Below the pieces are notes generated by a model that made no database searches, was not told where the DNA came from, and saw nothing but the letters and a program-made list of their open reading frames with translations. From positions 1 to 64,000 of the forward strand of contig NZ_BDFD01000014.1 in the NCBI RefSeq assembly GCF_001895085.1: a stretch of 64,000 bases of DNA, given 5' to 3'. Positions 15,510-25,900 of the stretch are shown piece by piece. Made by a program: the position numbers and the translations under genes. Origin of the DNA: Mariprofundus micogutta (GTDB lineage: Bacteria > Pseudomonadota > Zetaproteobacteria > Mariprofundales > Mariprofundaceae). Position 1 is the first letter of the stretch. The number at the start of each line of letters is the position of its first letter.

Positions 15510-16684
15510 TGCATCTGGATCCGGTAATCCTGGTGATTACCATTGTACTGTTTTTCTCAATGCTGATGGCGTATGCCGCTATGCGTATGAAGGTACCGAT
15601 TGTCGTCGCTTATATCCTTACCGGCATTATCATTGGTCCATCCGGATTCGCTGTTGTTGAGGATCACGGTCTGGTAACACGTATTGGCGAGATCGGTGTG
15701 ATTATGCTGCTCTTCTTTGTCGGGATGGAAGTTTCCATTCCACGCCTGATGTCGGGATGGAAGATTGCTTTTGTTGGTACAAATATTCAGATTTTAATCA
15801 GTGTGGCTGTCTGTGTCGGGCTGGCAATGTTGGTGGATATGAGTTGGCAACAGGGTGTGCTATACGGTTTTATCATCAGTCTTTCCAGTACAGCTGTGGT
15901 GTTGAGAATGCTGCAGGATTCAGGAGAGTTGGAACTGCCGATGGGGCAGAATGCACTGGGTGTGCTGCTGGTTCAGGATATGGCGATTATTCCGATGATG
16001 ATTATTCTTAGCATGCTTGGCGGCGGAGATGAAATCACGGTTTCTGATATAGCTTTTCAGGTGGCCGGCGGTATTGCAATCCTGCTGTTCGTCTTCTGGT
16101 TGATGCGTAATAACCGGTTTCACATTCCTGATGTGATGTTGGGGAGTTTCGAGCATCGGATGATTTTGGGATTATTACTCTGTCTGGGTTCGGCATCTTT
16201 GACTGGTTGGTTGGGTCTCTCTCCGGCACTGGGTGCATTCCTTGCCGGTGTGTTGTTGGCATCTTCGGATCAGTCGCAGTGGGTACATGAACATATCGCT
16301 CCCGTGCAGGTGATCTTTATGGCCATGTTCTTCCTCTCTGTCGGCATGCTTGTGGAAATTGATTATCTGCTGGCCAATATTGAAATTGTACTCGGATTAA
16401 CGTTGCTGGTGTTTCTTTTTAACTCGGGCAGTAACGTGTTTGTTATGCGGGCACTCGGTGAAACATGGGAATCATCACTGGTTACAGCCGGCTTACTTTC
16501 CCAGATAGGAGAATTCTCCTTCCTGCTTGCGGCTGTTGGCCTGCATGTGGCCCTGATTGATGAGGCTTTGCATACCATGACGGTGCTGGTTATCGCTCTG
16601 ACATTGATGCTCAGTCCATTGTGGCACTCTCTGGTTAAACGCTTTGCCCGCATGCATGGCATCTATACAAAGGATCGCTTATGA
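15509..16684 (+). CDS. CPA2-family cation/proton antiporter, membrane part only
   Basis: The 391-residue protein is almost wholly hydrophobic, with about 12 membrane helices. KVPIVVAYILTGIIIGPSGF, SLSSTAVVLRML, LGVLLVQDMAIIPMM and the GLSPALGAFLAGVLLASS segment are typical of the KefB/KefC branch of monovalent cation:proton antiporters. It stops right after the transport domain; the TrkA-N/RCK regulatory domain of KefB and KefC is missing. Potassium or sodium efflux in exchange for protons is expected. Start overlaps the mutL stop (TAATG) and its own end overlaps miaA (ATGA). Confidence 0.87.
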   Translation: MHLDPVILVITIVLFFSMLMAYAAMRMKVPIVVAYILTGIIIGPSGFAVVEDHGLVTRIGEIGVIMLLFFVGMEVSIPRLMSGWKIAFVGTNIQILISVAVCVGLAMLVDMSWQQGVLYGFIISLSSTAVVLRMLQDSGELELPMGQNALGVLLVQDMAIIPMMIILSMLGGGDEITVSDIAFQVAGGIAILLFVFWLMRNNRFHIPDVMLGSFEHRMILGLLLCLGSASLTGWLGLSPALGAFLAGVLLASSDQSQWVHEHIAPVQVIFMAMFFLSVGMLVEIDYLLANIEIVLGLTLLVFLFNSGSNVFVMRALGETWESSLVTAGLLSQIGEFSFLLAAVGLHVALIDEALHTMTVLVIALTLMLSPLWHSLVKRFARMHGIYTKDRL

Positions 16685-17598
16685 GTCAGATACTTCGAGC
16701 TGTAGCCCTGATGGGGGCGACCGGCACAGGCAAGTCGGCTTTGGCAATGCAGCTGGCTGCCGAAACACAAACCTCTATTATTTGCTGTGACTCAATGCAG
16801 CTCTATCAGAGACTGGATATTGGCACAGCCAAACCGACTGAAGCAGAGCGGGCTAAAGTTCCTCACTACCTGGTTGATTGCTGCGAACTGCCGGATCTCT
16901 ATTCAGCGGCACGCTGGGCTCGTGAAGTCCGGATTGTGATAAGCCGTGAAAATGAACAGGGGCGTATGCCGTTGATTGTCGGTGGCACAGGTCTTTATCT
17001 GAAAGCACTGTTGCATGGCTTTGCAGATATTCCTGATGAGAAGACTGAAGTGCGTAACAAGTTCGAATCTATGCATTGGGTGGAAGGGACAGAAGGCCTG
17101 TACCGCTATCTGCAACAACATGATGCGGTGATGGCCGAGCGCTTAAAGGCGAACGACAGCCAGCGTATAATGCGTGCTCTTTGCGTATTGGAGAGCACAG
17201 GTCGTTCGCTCGCCGACTGGCAGTCAGAAGCTTCCGGTGAAGTGACTGCGATCGATTGCCCGGTATTTGTGATTGATGTGGCGCGTGAGTTGTTGCGTGA
17301 ACGGCTTGCAACGCGTTTGCAGGCCATGATGGAGGCTGGCTGGCTGGATGAGGTGCGTTGGCTGGCCGGATTGAATTTGCCTGATACCCACCCGGCGATG
17401 CGCGCGGTGGGTTATCGGCAACTGCTTGATCATCTCAAGGGTGATCTGTGTCTGGAGAAAGCGATCAGCGATAGCATTACGGCCACGCGTCGTTATGCTA
17501 AACGACAGGTGACATGGTTTAATCACCAGACCCCTGATGCAGTGCATGGAAGTGCAGATGAATTGAAAGATAACATGATGGGGTTATTGCAAAGCTGA
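16681..17598 (+). CDS. miaA: tRNA dimethylallyltransferase MiaA
   Basis: The 305-residue enzyme transfers the isopentenyl group of dimethylallyl diphosphate to A37 of tRNAs reading UNN codons. The P-loop GATGTGKSALA, the CCDSMQLYQRLDIGTAKPT stretch that binds tRNA and IVGGTGLYLKAL are all present, as is the C-terminal RRYAKRQVTWF. Length fits the family. It overlaps the upstream antiporter gene by 4 bases and hflX downstream by 1 base; hfq, often found between miaA and hflX, is absent. Confidence 0.97.
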   Translation: MSQILRAVALMGATGTGKSALAMQLAAETQTSIICCDSMQLYQRLDIGTAKPTEAERAKVPHYLVDCCELPDLYSAARWAREVRIVISRENEQGRMPLIVGGTGLYLKALLHGFADIPDEKTEVRNKFESMHWVEGTEGLYRYLQQHDAVMAERLKANDSQRIMRALCVLESTGRSLADWQSEASGEVTAIDCPVFVIDVARELLRERLATRLQAMMEAGWLDEVRWLAGLNLPDTHPAMRAVGYRQLLDHLKGDLCLEKAISDSITATRRYAKRQVTWFNHQTPDAVHGSADELKDNMMGLLQS

Positions 17599-18905
17599 TG
17601 AGTAGTCAATTGTATGATACTGAAGATGAACTGGATATCGCAATCAGTGTGCATCCGGAATTTGCCACCCAGCGGCTGGGTGATTACGCATGGGAATCGC
17701 GCGCTGAAGAGTTCGACAGGCTGGTTGAAACCAGTAATTGTGATTTAAGCCGTTCCCTACGTTTCAAAGTGCGCAGGGCCATGGCAGGAACACTGCTGGG
17801 TCAGGGTCAGGTTGAAGATATTCGCCAGCAGGTTGAAGCGATTGAAGCCGTGGTGGTGTTTGTCGATCACCCGCTATCACCTATCCAGCAGCGTAATCTT
17901 GAAGAGGCTCTGAATGCCAAGGTTGTGGATCGCACAGGACTGATTCTGGAAATATTCGCCGCACGGGCTCGTACCCGGGAAGGTGTGATGCAGGTGGAAC
18001 TTGCCAGTCTGAATTATCAGATGGGACGTCTGGTCAGAAGCTGGACCCATCTGGAGCGCCAGCGCGGAGGTGTGGGGCTGATGGGCGGGCCGGGTGAAAC
18101 CCAGATTGAGCTGGATCGCCGTATGATCCGGGACAAGATTCTTTCCTTACAGAAGGATCTCGACAAGGTTCGCCGCATGCGTGCCACGCAGAGGGCAGGG
18201 CGTCAGCGCAAGGCAATTCCGACGGTTGCCCTGGTGGGTTATACCAATGCAGGCAAGTCGACCTTATTCAATCTGTTGACTCAATCCGGGGTTTATGTTG
18301 CCGATCAGCTGTTTGCCACGCTTGATCCCACGCTGCGTAAACTGGAATTACCAGGAGGCCTGCAGCTGATGCTTTCCGACACGGTGGGTTTTGTGCAGGA
18401 GTTGCCGCATGAGCTGGTTGATGCTTTTCGTGCAACGCTGGAAGAGGTGATCGAAGCTGATCTGATTCTGCATGTTCGAGATGCCTCCGACCCGATGATA
18501 TCAAGACAGGGGCAAGTGGTGAGTGAAACACTTGAGCAGCTTGGCCTTGTCGGTGATTTTGCGCCATCCATCGTAGAAGTGATGAATAAAAAGGATCTGG
18601 CACCGGGTATCGAGTCATTTCGTGGTGAGTCTATTGTAGACAGCCGAATGGCAATCTCTGCAGCAAGCGGGGAAGGTGTGGATGAATTGGTACATCTGCT
18701 GTGCGACTGGTTGACAGCAGAGATGCATGAGATGCATCTGAAGCTGGAACATGGTGACGGGCGTTCTCTGGCATTCTGTCATCAGCACGGCACTGTTATC
18801 TCCATACATCATGGCGATGAATATGTAGATGTGGTTGTGCTTCTGAATCCTGCGGATGTTGGACGTTTTGTCGAGAAAGAGGGGCTGCATCAGCTCCGGA
18901 AATAG
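17598..18905 (+). CDS. hflX: GTPase HflX (ribosome rescue/splitting)
   Basis: The 435-residue protein has the glycine-rich N-terminal domain ending in GGPGETQIELDRR, a coiled segment, and the GTPase domain with G1 GYTNAGKSTLFN, the ATLDPTLR switch, G3 DTVGFVQELPHEL and G4 NKKD. A ferredoxin-like C-terminal part follows, so it is near the usual length. HflX splits stalled 70S ribosomes after heat or other stress. Start at ATG 17598 overlaps the miaA stop (TGATG). Confidence 0.96.
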   Translation: MSSQLYDTEDELDIAISVHPEFATQRLGDYAWESRAEEFDRLVETSNCDLSRSLRFKVRRAMAGTLLGQGQVEDIRQQVEAIEAVVVFVDHPLSPIQQRNLEEALNAKVVDRTGLILEIFAARARTREGVMQVELASLNYQMGRLVRSWTHLERQRGGVGLMGGPGETQIELDRRMIRDKILSLQKDLDKVRRMRATQRAGRQRKAIPTVALVGYTNAGKSTLFNLLTQSGVYVADQLFATLDPTLRKLELPGGLQLMLSDTVGFVQELPHELVDAFRATLEEVIEADLILHVRDASDPMISRQGQVVSETLEQLGLVGDFAPSIVEVMNKKDLAPGIESFRGESIVDSRMAISAASGEGVDELVHLLCDWLTAEMHEMHLKLEHGDGRSLAFCHQHGTVISIHHGDEYVDVVVLLNPADVGRFVEKEGLHQLRK

Positions 18906-19026
18906 TAGCCCGGCTGCATCTCAATCAGCGTATGATGACCATATAAAATCAAAGATGACGTGGCAGCCTGATTTCGACATAATACGCCGCCCGAATTATA
19001 TTATATTTTGAATCCGGTTTTTCCAG

Positions 19027-19047
19027 CGCTGAAAATCAGCGTTTTTT
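19027..19047 (+). terminator. Terminator-like hairpin in the glyA leader
   Basis: CGCTG (19027-19031) pairs with CAGCG (19037-19041) and is followed by TTTTTT. It ends only 19 bases before the glyA start codon and just upstream of its ribosome site CAGGAG. It could end the hflX transcript, but any glyA promoter must lie upstream of it, so it could also act as an attenuator. Confidence 0.5.
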
Positions 19048-19066
19048 ATCATACTCAGGAGTTTTC

Positions 19067-20326
19067 ATGTCTGATCGTAGTCAGTTTTTTAATGCGCCAC
19101 TTACCGATACTGTGGTGAAGGATGCCATTGCCGCCGAGCTTGGCCGGCAGAAGCACACGCTGGAGCTTATTGCCAGTGAGAATATTGTTTCTCGTGCAGT
19201 CATGGAAGCCCAGGGCTCGGTCATGACCAACAAGTATGCTGAAGGTTATCCCGGACGTCGCTATTACGGTGGTTGCGAGCACGTGGATGTGGTTGAAGCG
19301 CTGGCTCAGCAGCGCGCACGTGAGATTTTCGGTGTGAAACATGCCAATGTGCAACCGCACTCCGGCTCTCAAGCTAATATGGCAGTCTACATGGCGACCC
19401 TCAATCCGGGTGACACCATTATGGGTATGGATTTGTCGCATGGCGGTCATCTGACACACGGTTCTCCGGTGAACTTCTCCGGTCGTCTGTATAATGTGGT
19501 TGCCTATGGTGTGCGCGACGATAATGAGTTGATCGATTATGATGTAATGCAGAAGCTTGCTGAAATCCATCGTCCGAAAATGATTGTTGGTGGTGCGTCA
19601 GCCTATGAGCGCGGTATCGATTTTGCACGTATGCGCCAGATTGCCGACTCCGTAGGAGCGATTCTGATGGTGGACATGGCTCATTATGCAGGCTTGATCG
19701 CAGCCGGTGTTTATCCATCACCTGTAGGGCACGCGCATGTGATGACTACAACGACGCATAAAACTTTGCGTGGCCCGCGCGGTGGTATGATTCTGACTGA
19801 CGATGATGAGCTGGCCAAGAAAATCAATTCACGTATTTTCCCCGGTATTCAGGGTGGTCCGTTGATGCATGTGATTGCTGCCAAGGCGGTTGCGTTCGGA
19901 GAAGCATTGGGCGATCAGTTCAAAGCTGACCAGAAGCAGGTGATTGCCAATGCACGTGCGATGGCCAAAACACTGACTGAAGGTGGCTTGCGCGTTGTAT
20001 CCGGCGGTACGGATTGCCACATGTTCCGTGTCGATGTGCGTCCTCAGGGTATTACCGGCAAGGTGGCTGAAGAAGCGCTGGAAGCAGCAGGTATCACCAC
20101 GAATAAAAATACCATCCCATTTGATCCGGAATCACCGTTTGTAACCTCCGGGATTCGAATCGGAGCATCAGTGATTACTGCACGTGGCATGAAAGAGGCA
20201 GATGCCAGTCTGATCGGCGAGCTGATTCTTCAGGTCCTGAAAGCACCTGAAGATGAATCTGTGCATCAGGCAGTGGCTGAAGAAGTGCGCAAGCTGACCG
20301 GGCGATTCCCGATTTACGAAGACTGA
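19067..20326 (+). CDS. glyA: Serine hydroxymethyltransferase GlyA
   Basis: The 419-residue PLP enzyme interconverts serine and glycine and charges tetrahydrofolate with a one-carbon unit. [28 protein letters not shown], the cofactor lysine motif [14 protein letters not shown] and NTIPFDP are all present, and length is usual. CAGGAG precedes the ATG by 8 bases. nrdR follows 21 bases later, an arrangement common in proteobacteria. Confidence 0.98.
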   Translation: MSDRSQFFNAPLTDTVVKDAIAAELGRQKHTLELIASENIVSRAVMEAQGSVMTNKYAEGYPGRRYYGGCEHVDVVEALAQQRAREIFGVKHANVQPHSGSQANMAVYMATLNPGDTIMGMDLSHGGHLTHGSPVNFSGRLYNVVAYGVRDDNELIDYDVMQKLAEIHRPKMIVGGASAYERGIDFARMRQIADSVGAILMVDMAHYAGLIAAGVYPSPVGHAHVMTTTTHKTLRGPRGGMILTDDDELAKKINSRIFPGIQGGPLMHVIAAKAVAFGEALGDQFKADQKQVIANARAMAKTLTEGGLRVVSGGTDCHMFRVDVRPQGITGKVAEEALEAAGITTNKNTIPFDPESPFVTSGIRIGASVITARGMKEADASLIGELILQVLKAPEDESVHQAVAEEVRKLTGRFPIYED

Positions 20327-20347
20327 TTCAGCAGTCGGGTGACTTGA

Positions 20348-20806
20348 GTGTTTTGTCCGTTCTGTGACAATGATGATACGCGTGTGGTGGATTCACGCGT
20401 AGTGGAAGACGGTGGTGCGGTACGCAGGCGTCGCGAGTGTGAAGCTTGCGGCAAACGCTTTTCAACGTATGAGCGGGCGGAACTGAAAATGCCGCTGGTG
20501 GTGAAAAAAGACGGCACGCGTCAGGCTTTTGATAGTAAAAAAATCCATGGTGGTATGCAAAAGGCCCTGGAAAAAAGGCCTGTTTCTGCTGAACAACTGG
20601 AAAAAGGTGTACATGCGGTTTTGCGCGCTGTGCAGGAATCCGGTGAGCCGGAGATTGCTGCTGAAGATTTGGGTGCGTTTGTGATGGAGCAGTTGCGCAA
20701 TCTTGATGGCGTGGCTTATGTGCGGTTTGCTTCAGTATATAGAGAATTTAAGGATGTGGATGATTTCCTTGCTGCGGTAAAAACTGTTGTCGGGAAAAAG
20801 GAGTAG
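20348..20806 (+). CDS. nrdR: Transcriptional repressor NrdR
   Basis: The 152-residue protein starts at GTG 20348. It has the four-cysteine zinc ribbon (MFCPFC near the start, then [13 protein letters not shown]) and the ATP-cone domain that senses ATP/dATP ([17 protein letters not shown]). NrdR represses ribonucleotide reductase genes through NrdR boxes. Its gene lies between glyA and leuB and is probably co-transcribed with glyA. Confidence 0.96.
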   Translation: MFCPFCDNDDTRVVDSRVVEDGGAVRRRRECEACGKRFSTYERAELKMPLVVKKDGTRQAFDSKKIHGGMQKALEKRPVSAEQLEKGVHAVLRAVQESGEPEIAAEDLGAFVMEQLRNLDGVAYVRFASVYREFKDVDDFLAAVKTVVGKKE

Positions 20807-20808
20807 AG

Positions 20809-21891
20809 ATGACTGTAAAGATCGCAGTACTGCCAGGTGACGGCATTGGTAAAGAGATTGTAGATGAAACACTCAAGGTGTTTGATACACTGAACAGACA
20901 TTTCGATCTGAATGCTGAATGGGAAGAAGCAGCCATTGGCGGCGCGGCTTATGATGAAGCCGGTGATCCTTATCCGGAAGCGACTCAGAAACTGGTAAAA
21001 CAATCCGATGCAGTACTACTGGGAGCTGTCGGTGGTCCGAAATGGGAGCCGCTGGATAAACCGCTACGTCCTGAAGCAGGTCTGTTGCGTATCCGTGAAG
21101 ATCTGGGGCTGTTTGCCAACTATCGTCCTGCAAAAGTGCATGACCAGTTGCTGAATGCTTCAACCCTGAAACCGGAAGTGATTCAGGGTGTTGATATTCT
21201 CGTGGTTCGCGAACTGGTGTCAGGCATTTATTTCGGCCAGCCGCGTGGCATTGAAACCCTGCCCAACGGTGAGAAGCGCGGTTACAATACTCTGGCGTAC
21301 AAGACATCCGAAATTGAGCGCATTGCCCGCAAGGCATTCGAAGCTGCGCGTCTGCGTTCAAACAGGGTATGCTCAATCGACAAGGCCAATGTGCTGGAGT
21401 CTGCCGAGTACTGGCGCGAAGTGGTCACAGCCCTGCACGCTGCTGAATACTCCGATGTTGAACTTTCGCATATGTATGTGGATAACGCTGCCATGCAACT
21501 GGTCCGAAACCCGAAACAGTTTGATGTGATTGTGACCACCAATATGTTTGGCGATATCCTGTCGGATGAAGCATCCATGCTGACCGGTTCGATTGGTATG
21601 CTGCCTAGCGCATCTATTGGTGAGGATTTTGCCATGTATGAACCGATTCACGGTTCTGCACCTGATATTGCCGGTCAGAATATGGCCAATCCGTTGGCGA
21701 CCATTCTCTCTGGTGCGATGATGCTGCGTTTTTCACTGGGTCGCGAAGATCTGGCTGAAAAGGTGGAGAAGGCCGTTGAAAACACACTCAATGCCGGTAT
21801 TTATACGGTTGATCTGGCAGAGGGTGGGGCATCTGTTTCCTGCTCGGGTATGGGTGATGCAGTTTGTAAAGAATTAGAGGCGCTGGCGTAA
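20809..21891 (+). CDS. leuB: 3-isopropylmalate dehydrogenase LeuB
   Basis: The 360-residue NAD-dependent enzyme oxidises and decarboxylates 3-isopropylmalate in leucine synthesis. [21 protein letters not shown], the [10 protein letters not shown] loop, YVDNAAMQL and [22 protein letters not shown] are standard. GGAG precedes ATG 20809, 2 bases after the nrdR stop. leuC and leuD are not in the window. The asd gene starts at the base after its stop. Confidence 0.97.
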   Translation: MTVKIAVLPGDGIGKEIVDETLKVFDTLNRHFDLNAEWEEAAIGGAAYDEAGDPYPEATQKLVKQSDAVLLGAVGGPKWEPLDKPLRPEAGLLRIREDLGLFANYRPAKVHDQLLNASTLKPEVIQGVDILVVRELVSGIYFGQPRGIETLPNGEKRGYNTLAYKTSEIERIARKAFEAARLRSNRVCSIDKANVLESAEYWREVVTALHAAEYSDVELSHMYVDNAAMQLVRNPKQFDVIVTTNMFGDILSDEASMLTGSIGMLPSASIGEDFAMYEPIHGSAPDIAGQNMANPLATILSGAMMLRFSLGREDLAEKVEKAVENTLNAGIYTVDLAEGGASVSCSGMGDAVCKELEALA

Positions 21892-22926
21892 ATGACTGAA
21901 GCATTTCTTCCAAAAAAAGACGGTTATGTTGTTGCTGTGGTTGGAGCGACCGGAGCGGTTGGTCAGACTATGCTGGAAATTCTGGCCGAACGTAAGTTCC
22001 CGATCTCCGATCTGATTCCTGTTGCATCGAGCCGCAGTGCCGGTTCTTCTATCGAATATATGGGTAAGGAGTACATCGTTCAGGATCTGGAAACATTTGA
22101 TCCGGCCGGTGTTGATATCGCCCTGTTCTCAGCCGGTGGCGACACATCCAGAGTGCATGCACCGCGTTTTGCTGCAGCCGGTTGTTATGTGGTAGATAAC
22201 TCCAGTGCCTGGCGTATGGATGAGAATGTTTGTCTGGTTGTGCCGGAAGTGAATCCGCATGCGCTGGAAATGGCACGCGAGAATAAAATTATCGCTAACC
22301 CGAACTGCTCCACCATCCAGATGGTTGTTGCACTGAAACCTTTGCACGATGCTGTGCCGATTGAACGCGTCGTTGTTTCCACCTATCAGGCAGTATCCGG
22401 TGCTGGTGGTAAGGCCATGGATGAGCTGGCCAAACAGACAGGACAGCTACTGAATGCCCAGAGTGCGGATGTGAATGTTTTTCCTGCCCGTATCGCGTTC
22501 AATGTGATTCCGCATATTGATGTGTTCATGGAAGATGGATACACCAAAGAAGAGCGCAAGATGATGGATGAAACGCGCAAGATTCTGGAATCTGATATTG
22601 CTGTGACTGCTACGACTGTGCGGGTGCCTGTATTCTACGGTCACTCCGAGTCTGTGAATATTACCTTTGACGGGCCGATGAATGCTGAGAAGGCAAGGAC
22701 AATTCTGTCAGATGCTGAAGGTATCTGTGTTGTCGATGATCCTGCCGGTGAAGATTACCCGATGCCGAGCGAAGCTGCGGGTACAGATCCGGTCTGGGTG
22801 GGGCGAATTCGTGATGATAATTCCTGTGCGAATTCTTTGCATTTATGGGTTGTTGCCGATAATGTACGTAAAGGTGCGGCTCTAAATGCTGTACAAATTG
22901 CGGAAATTTTGATTTCCCAGTCATAG
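21892..22926 (+). CDS. asd: Aspartate-semialdehyde dehydrogenase Asd
   Basis: The 344-residue enzyme reduces aspartyl phosphate to the semialdehyde used for lysine, threonine, methionine and diaminopimelate. VAVVGATGAVGQTML binds NADP, NPNCSTIQMV holds the catalytic cysteine and RVPVFYGHSESV is near the catalytic histidine. Start follows the leuB stop directly. The order leuB-asd-fimV-truA matches that in Pseudomonas and relatives. Confidence 0.97.
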   Translation: MTEAFLPKKDGYVVAVVGATGAVGQTMLEILAERKFPISDLIPVASSRSAGSSIEYMGKEYIVQDLETFDPAGVDIALFSAGGDTSRVHAPRFAAAGCYVVDNSSAWRMDENVCLVVPEVNPHALEMARENKIIANPNCSTIQMVVALKPLHDAVPIERVVVSTYQAVSGAGGKAMDELAKQTGQLLNAQSADVNVFPARIAFNVIPHIDVFMEDGYTKEERKMMDETRKILESDIAVTATTVRVPVFYGHSESVNITFDGPMNAEKARTILSDAEGICVVDDPAGEDYPMPSEAAGTDPVWVGRIRDDNSCANSLHLWVVADNVRKGAALNAVQIAEILISQS

Positions 22927-22961
22927 GGTACGGTCCCTGACGGGTCACAAACGGAGGCGGC

Positions 22962-25900
22962 ATGTTGAAACAGCTAAGGCATTTAATTGCATTTGCTTGG
23001 CTTGCTGCAGCCCTGTTTTCATCGGCTGCGGTACATGCGGCATCACTGGAAAAGATTGAAGTCGGTTCTCATCTGGGAGAACCGTTTTATGCTGAAGTTC
23101 CTCTGAAGCTGGAAGAAGGCGAGTCTGTCACCCGTCTGTTTATCGAAATTGCAGCGCCGGCTGATTACAAGATTTTTGAAGTTTATCGTGACCCTGTATT
23201 AGGTGCGATCCGGGCCGATGTGACCAGCGATCAGCGCGGTGCTCGTATTAAACTGACATCCCGAACCAGAATTAAAGCTCCATTTTTTAATCTTGTACTG
23301 AAAGTCCGTTATGGCCGGGTAGCGCATTTCAAAAAGTTTGCCGTTTTTCTTGAACCTTCGAAAAGTATCCAGACTGCTGCGCAGAAAGCACCTCAACCAA
23401 ATGTAACTGCAGTTGCAGACGGGACTGCTGCTCAGGTTCAAGGTAGTGCGACCTCTGATGTAGCTGATGCGGAAACTTCTCCGGAAAGTGAAACAAGCGG
23501 GCCATATGGCTGGGCCAGAACAGGCAGTTACGGGCCTATCGTGCATGGTGATGTTCTTTCCACAGTGGCTGAACGTTTGCGTATCGATTACCGCTATAAA
23601 CGTTATCAGATCATGGCTGCGCTGTTTGAAAAGAACAGGGCTAAATTTGATAATGAAAACATGAATCTGCTTAAGGCAGGCAGTTTTCTTGACGTGCCAA
23701 CTGCAGCTGAGATTGAACAACGCTCTGCCAAAGAAGCCTATCAACTATTCGCCAAGCATGAAAAACAGTGGCAAGAACTGACCAAGAAACCACGTTATGC
23801 GGCTGTCGCAGAAGCTCAGAAAACACGATACAGCAAGCGAGTAAGTATTGGTGAACAGGCCAGCGGAGCAGCTGCTCCTGCCGTGGCCACAACAGCTGTT
23901 CCGGATACTACGGCTACTACGAGTTCTGTTGAGAGCAAAACTACTTTAACAACTGCTGCGAAGAGTGATTCTGCAGCTGATTCAACGGTGGGTGAAGTAG
24001 CCACAGCGTCTGCTGATAACAGCCAACAGAGTGCAGCCGCGCAGGCAGATCCACTGCTGGCTGAGCTACAGGCAAAAAATGACGCTTTGCAGCAGCAGTT
24101 ACTGGAAAACCAGAAAAGCATAGAAACGTTAACCAATAAAGTCAGTGATGTGGAAGCGGCAGCGTCCAGTGCCCGCATTGAAAAGCTGGAAGTATTGCTG
24201 GTTCGCCTGCAGGCAGAGCTTGAGAAGGCCAATACTCAGGTTGCAACGCAACAGACCGGTCCGCAGTGGGTGGTCTGGCTGCTGGTTGTTCTGATTGTCA
24301 TTCTGCTGGGAGCGCTGGCAGTCTTATTGCGCAGAGAGCCGGCGCACCCTGCTGAAAGTGCCGGGGCTGAAGCTGTTGTCGAACAACAGACACAGCCTGA
24401 TGTGGAAGAGTTGCTTGCACCTGCTGGCAGTGAACCGCCTGCTGCACAGGCTGAGCAAGAAGAGGATGTATTCGATTCCATTTCCAGTTTTGCAGATGAT
24501 TTGAGTGATACGGATACGGCTGAGATGGAGCCATTTGATCCTTCGCTTCTGGATGAAGATCCGGATCCGAATATCGATTACCTGTCAGAGGCGGATGTCT
24601 ATGTGCGTTACGGCATGGATGATGAAGCACTCCACCAGCTGAATCTGGCCCTGCGTTTGCAACCGGATAGCCTTGAGGCGCACACGAAAAAGGCGCAGCT
24701 CTTGCGTCGTACTGGCGATGCAGCCGGTTATGAAGAAGCCAAAGTGGTCGCCGGCAGTTCCTTGGGGGCAGACGATATTGTTCGCTTTACCGCTGCCCTG
24801 CATGAAGCTGCTGAAGAGCAGGTGGAGCAAGATGAGCAGATTGAAACTGCACAAGAAGCTGTTGAAGAAAGTGTAGAAGAACAGCAACAGGACACTGCAG
24901 TTTCGCAAGCGGCCGATACAGGTATTGAGGCTTCAGGTGCTCTGTTGGTTGAGACAATGGAAAATGATGCTCTCGACTTTGATTTGTCGGACATTGAAGT
25001 ACCGGATCAGGCTGTTGCAGCACAAGATCCTGCTATGGAAGAGATGGACTGGCTCAATGATGATTCATTTGCAGCAACAACCGAGTCGTCTGATGTGAGC
25101 ATTGAAGAAGCCGACCATGGTGTCACACAGATGTTCGATAATCTGATGGTTGAATTCTCAGATGATGAAGCTGACCCTGATTTGACACTGGAAGGTGCTG
25201 AAAAGAGTGCTGCTACGCCTGAGCCGATTGACGCCGCTGATGAGGATACGCTGGAACTGGTTTCGGGTGATGCTACCCAGGAGCTGGATAATCTGTTGAG
25301 TGAATTTACAGAGCAGGATGAAGGCCCGCTTGAAGATGCGGTCACGCCATCTTCTGTGTCGACTGAATCAACATTGGTCATCAATGATGAGATGTCAGAT
25401 ATGGAACACCTGGGTCATCTGCTGGGTGATTTTGACAATGATGATGAGGCGTTCAATTTTGATACTGATTCCAGTGAACTGGATGCCTCGGTTTTTGATC
25501 AGGCAGAGTCTGCAGTGAATCGCCAGCTTGAAGAGGATCAGACAGTGTTGGGTGCGACTCAGCATCTTGATATCCTGATGAATGAATTTTCCGAACCAGC
25601 GGATGCTGAAGGAAGCAGTATGGATGATCAGTCTGACAGCGACTCTGAAATCATCGCTGTTGAAGAAGGCCATGATGCGACTCAGGAATTGAGTCATCTG
25701 CTTAGTGAATTCTCTGAAGATGAACAGGATAGTTCAGAACAGCAGGATGAAATGAATCAGCAGGATGATATTGAGCTGGACGCCAGTCATGATGCGACTC
25801 AGGAATTGAGCCATCTGTTAAACGAGTTTTCTGATGATGATCAGGATAGCTCAGAACAACAGGATGACGTGGAACCGCAGGATGATATTGGCCTGGCCAC

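Noticed and set aside
25007-25384. Serine-rich open frame on the minus strand inside the fimV-like gene
   Set aside because: It mirrors the acidic, GAT/GAA-rich codons of fimV and has no ribosome site or family pattern.
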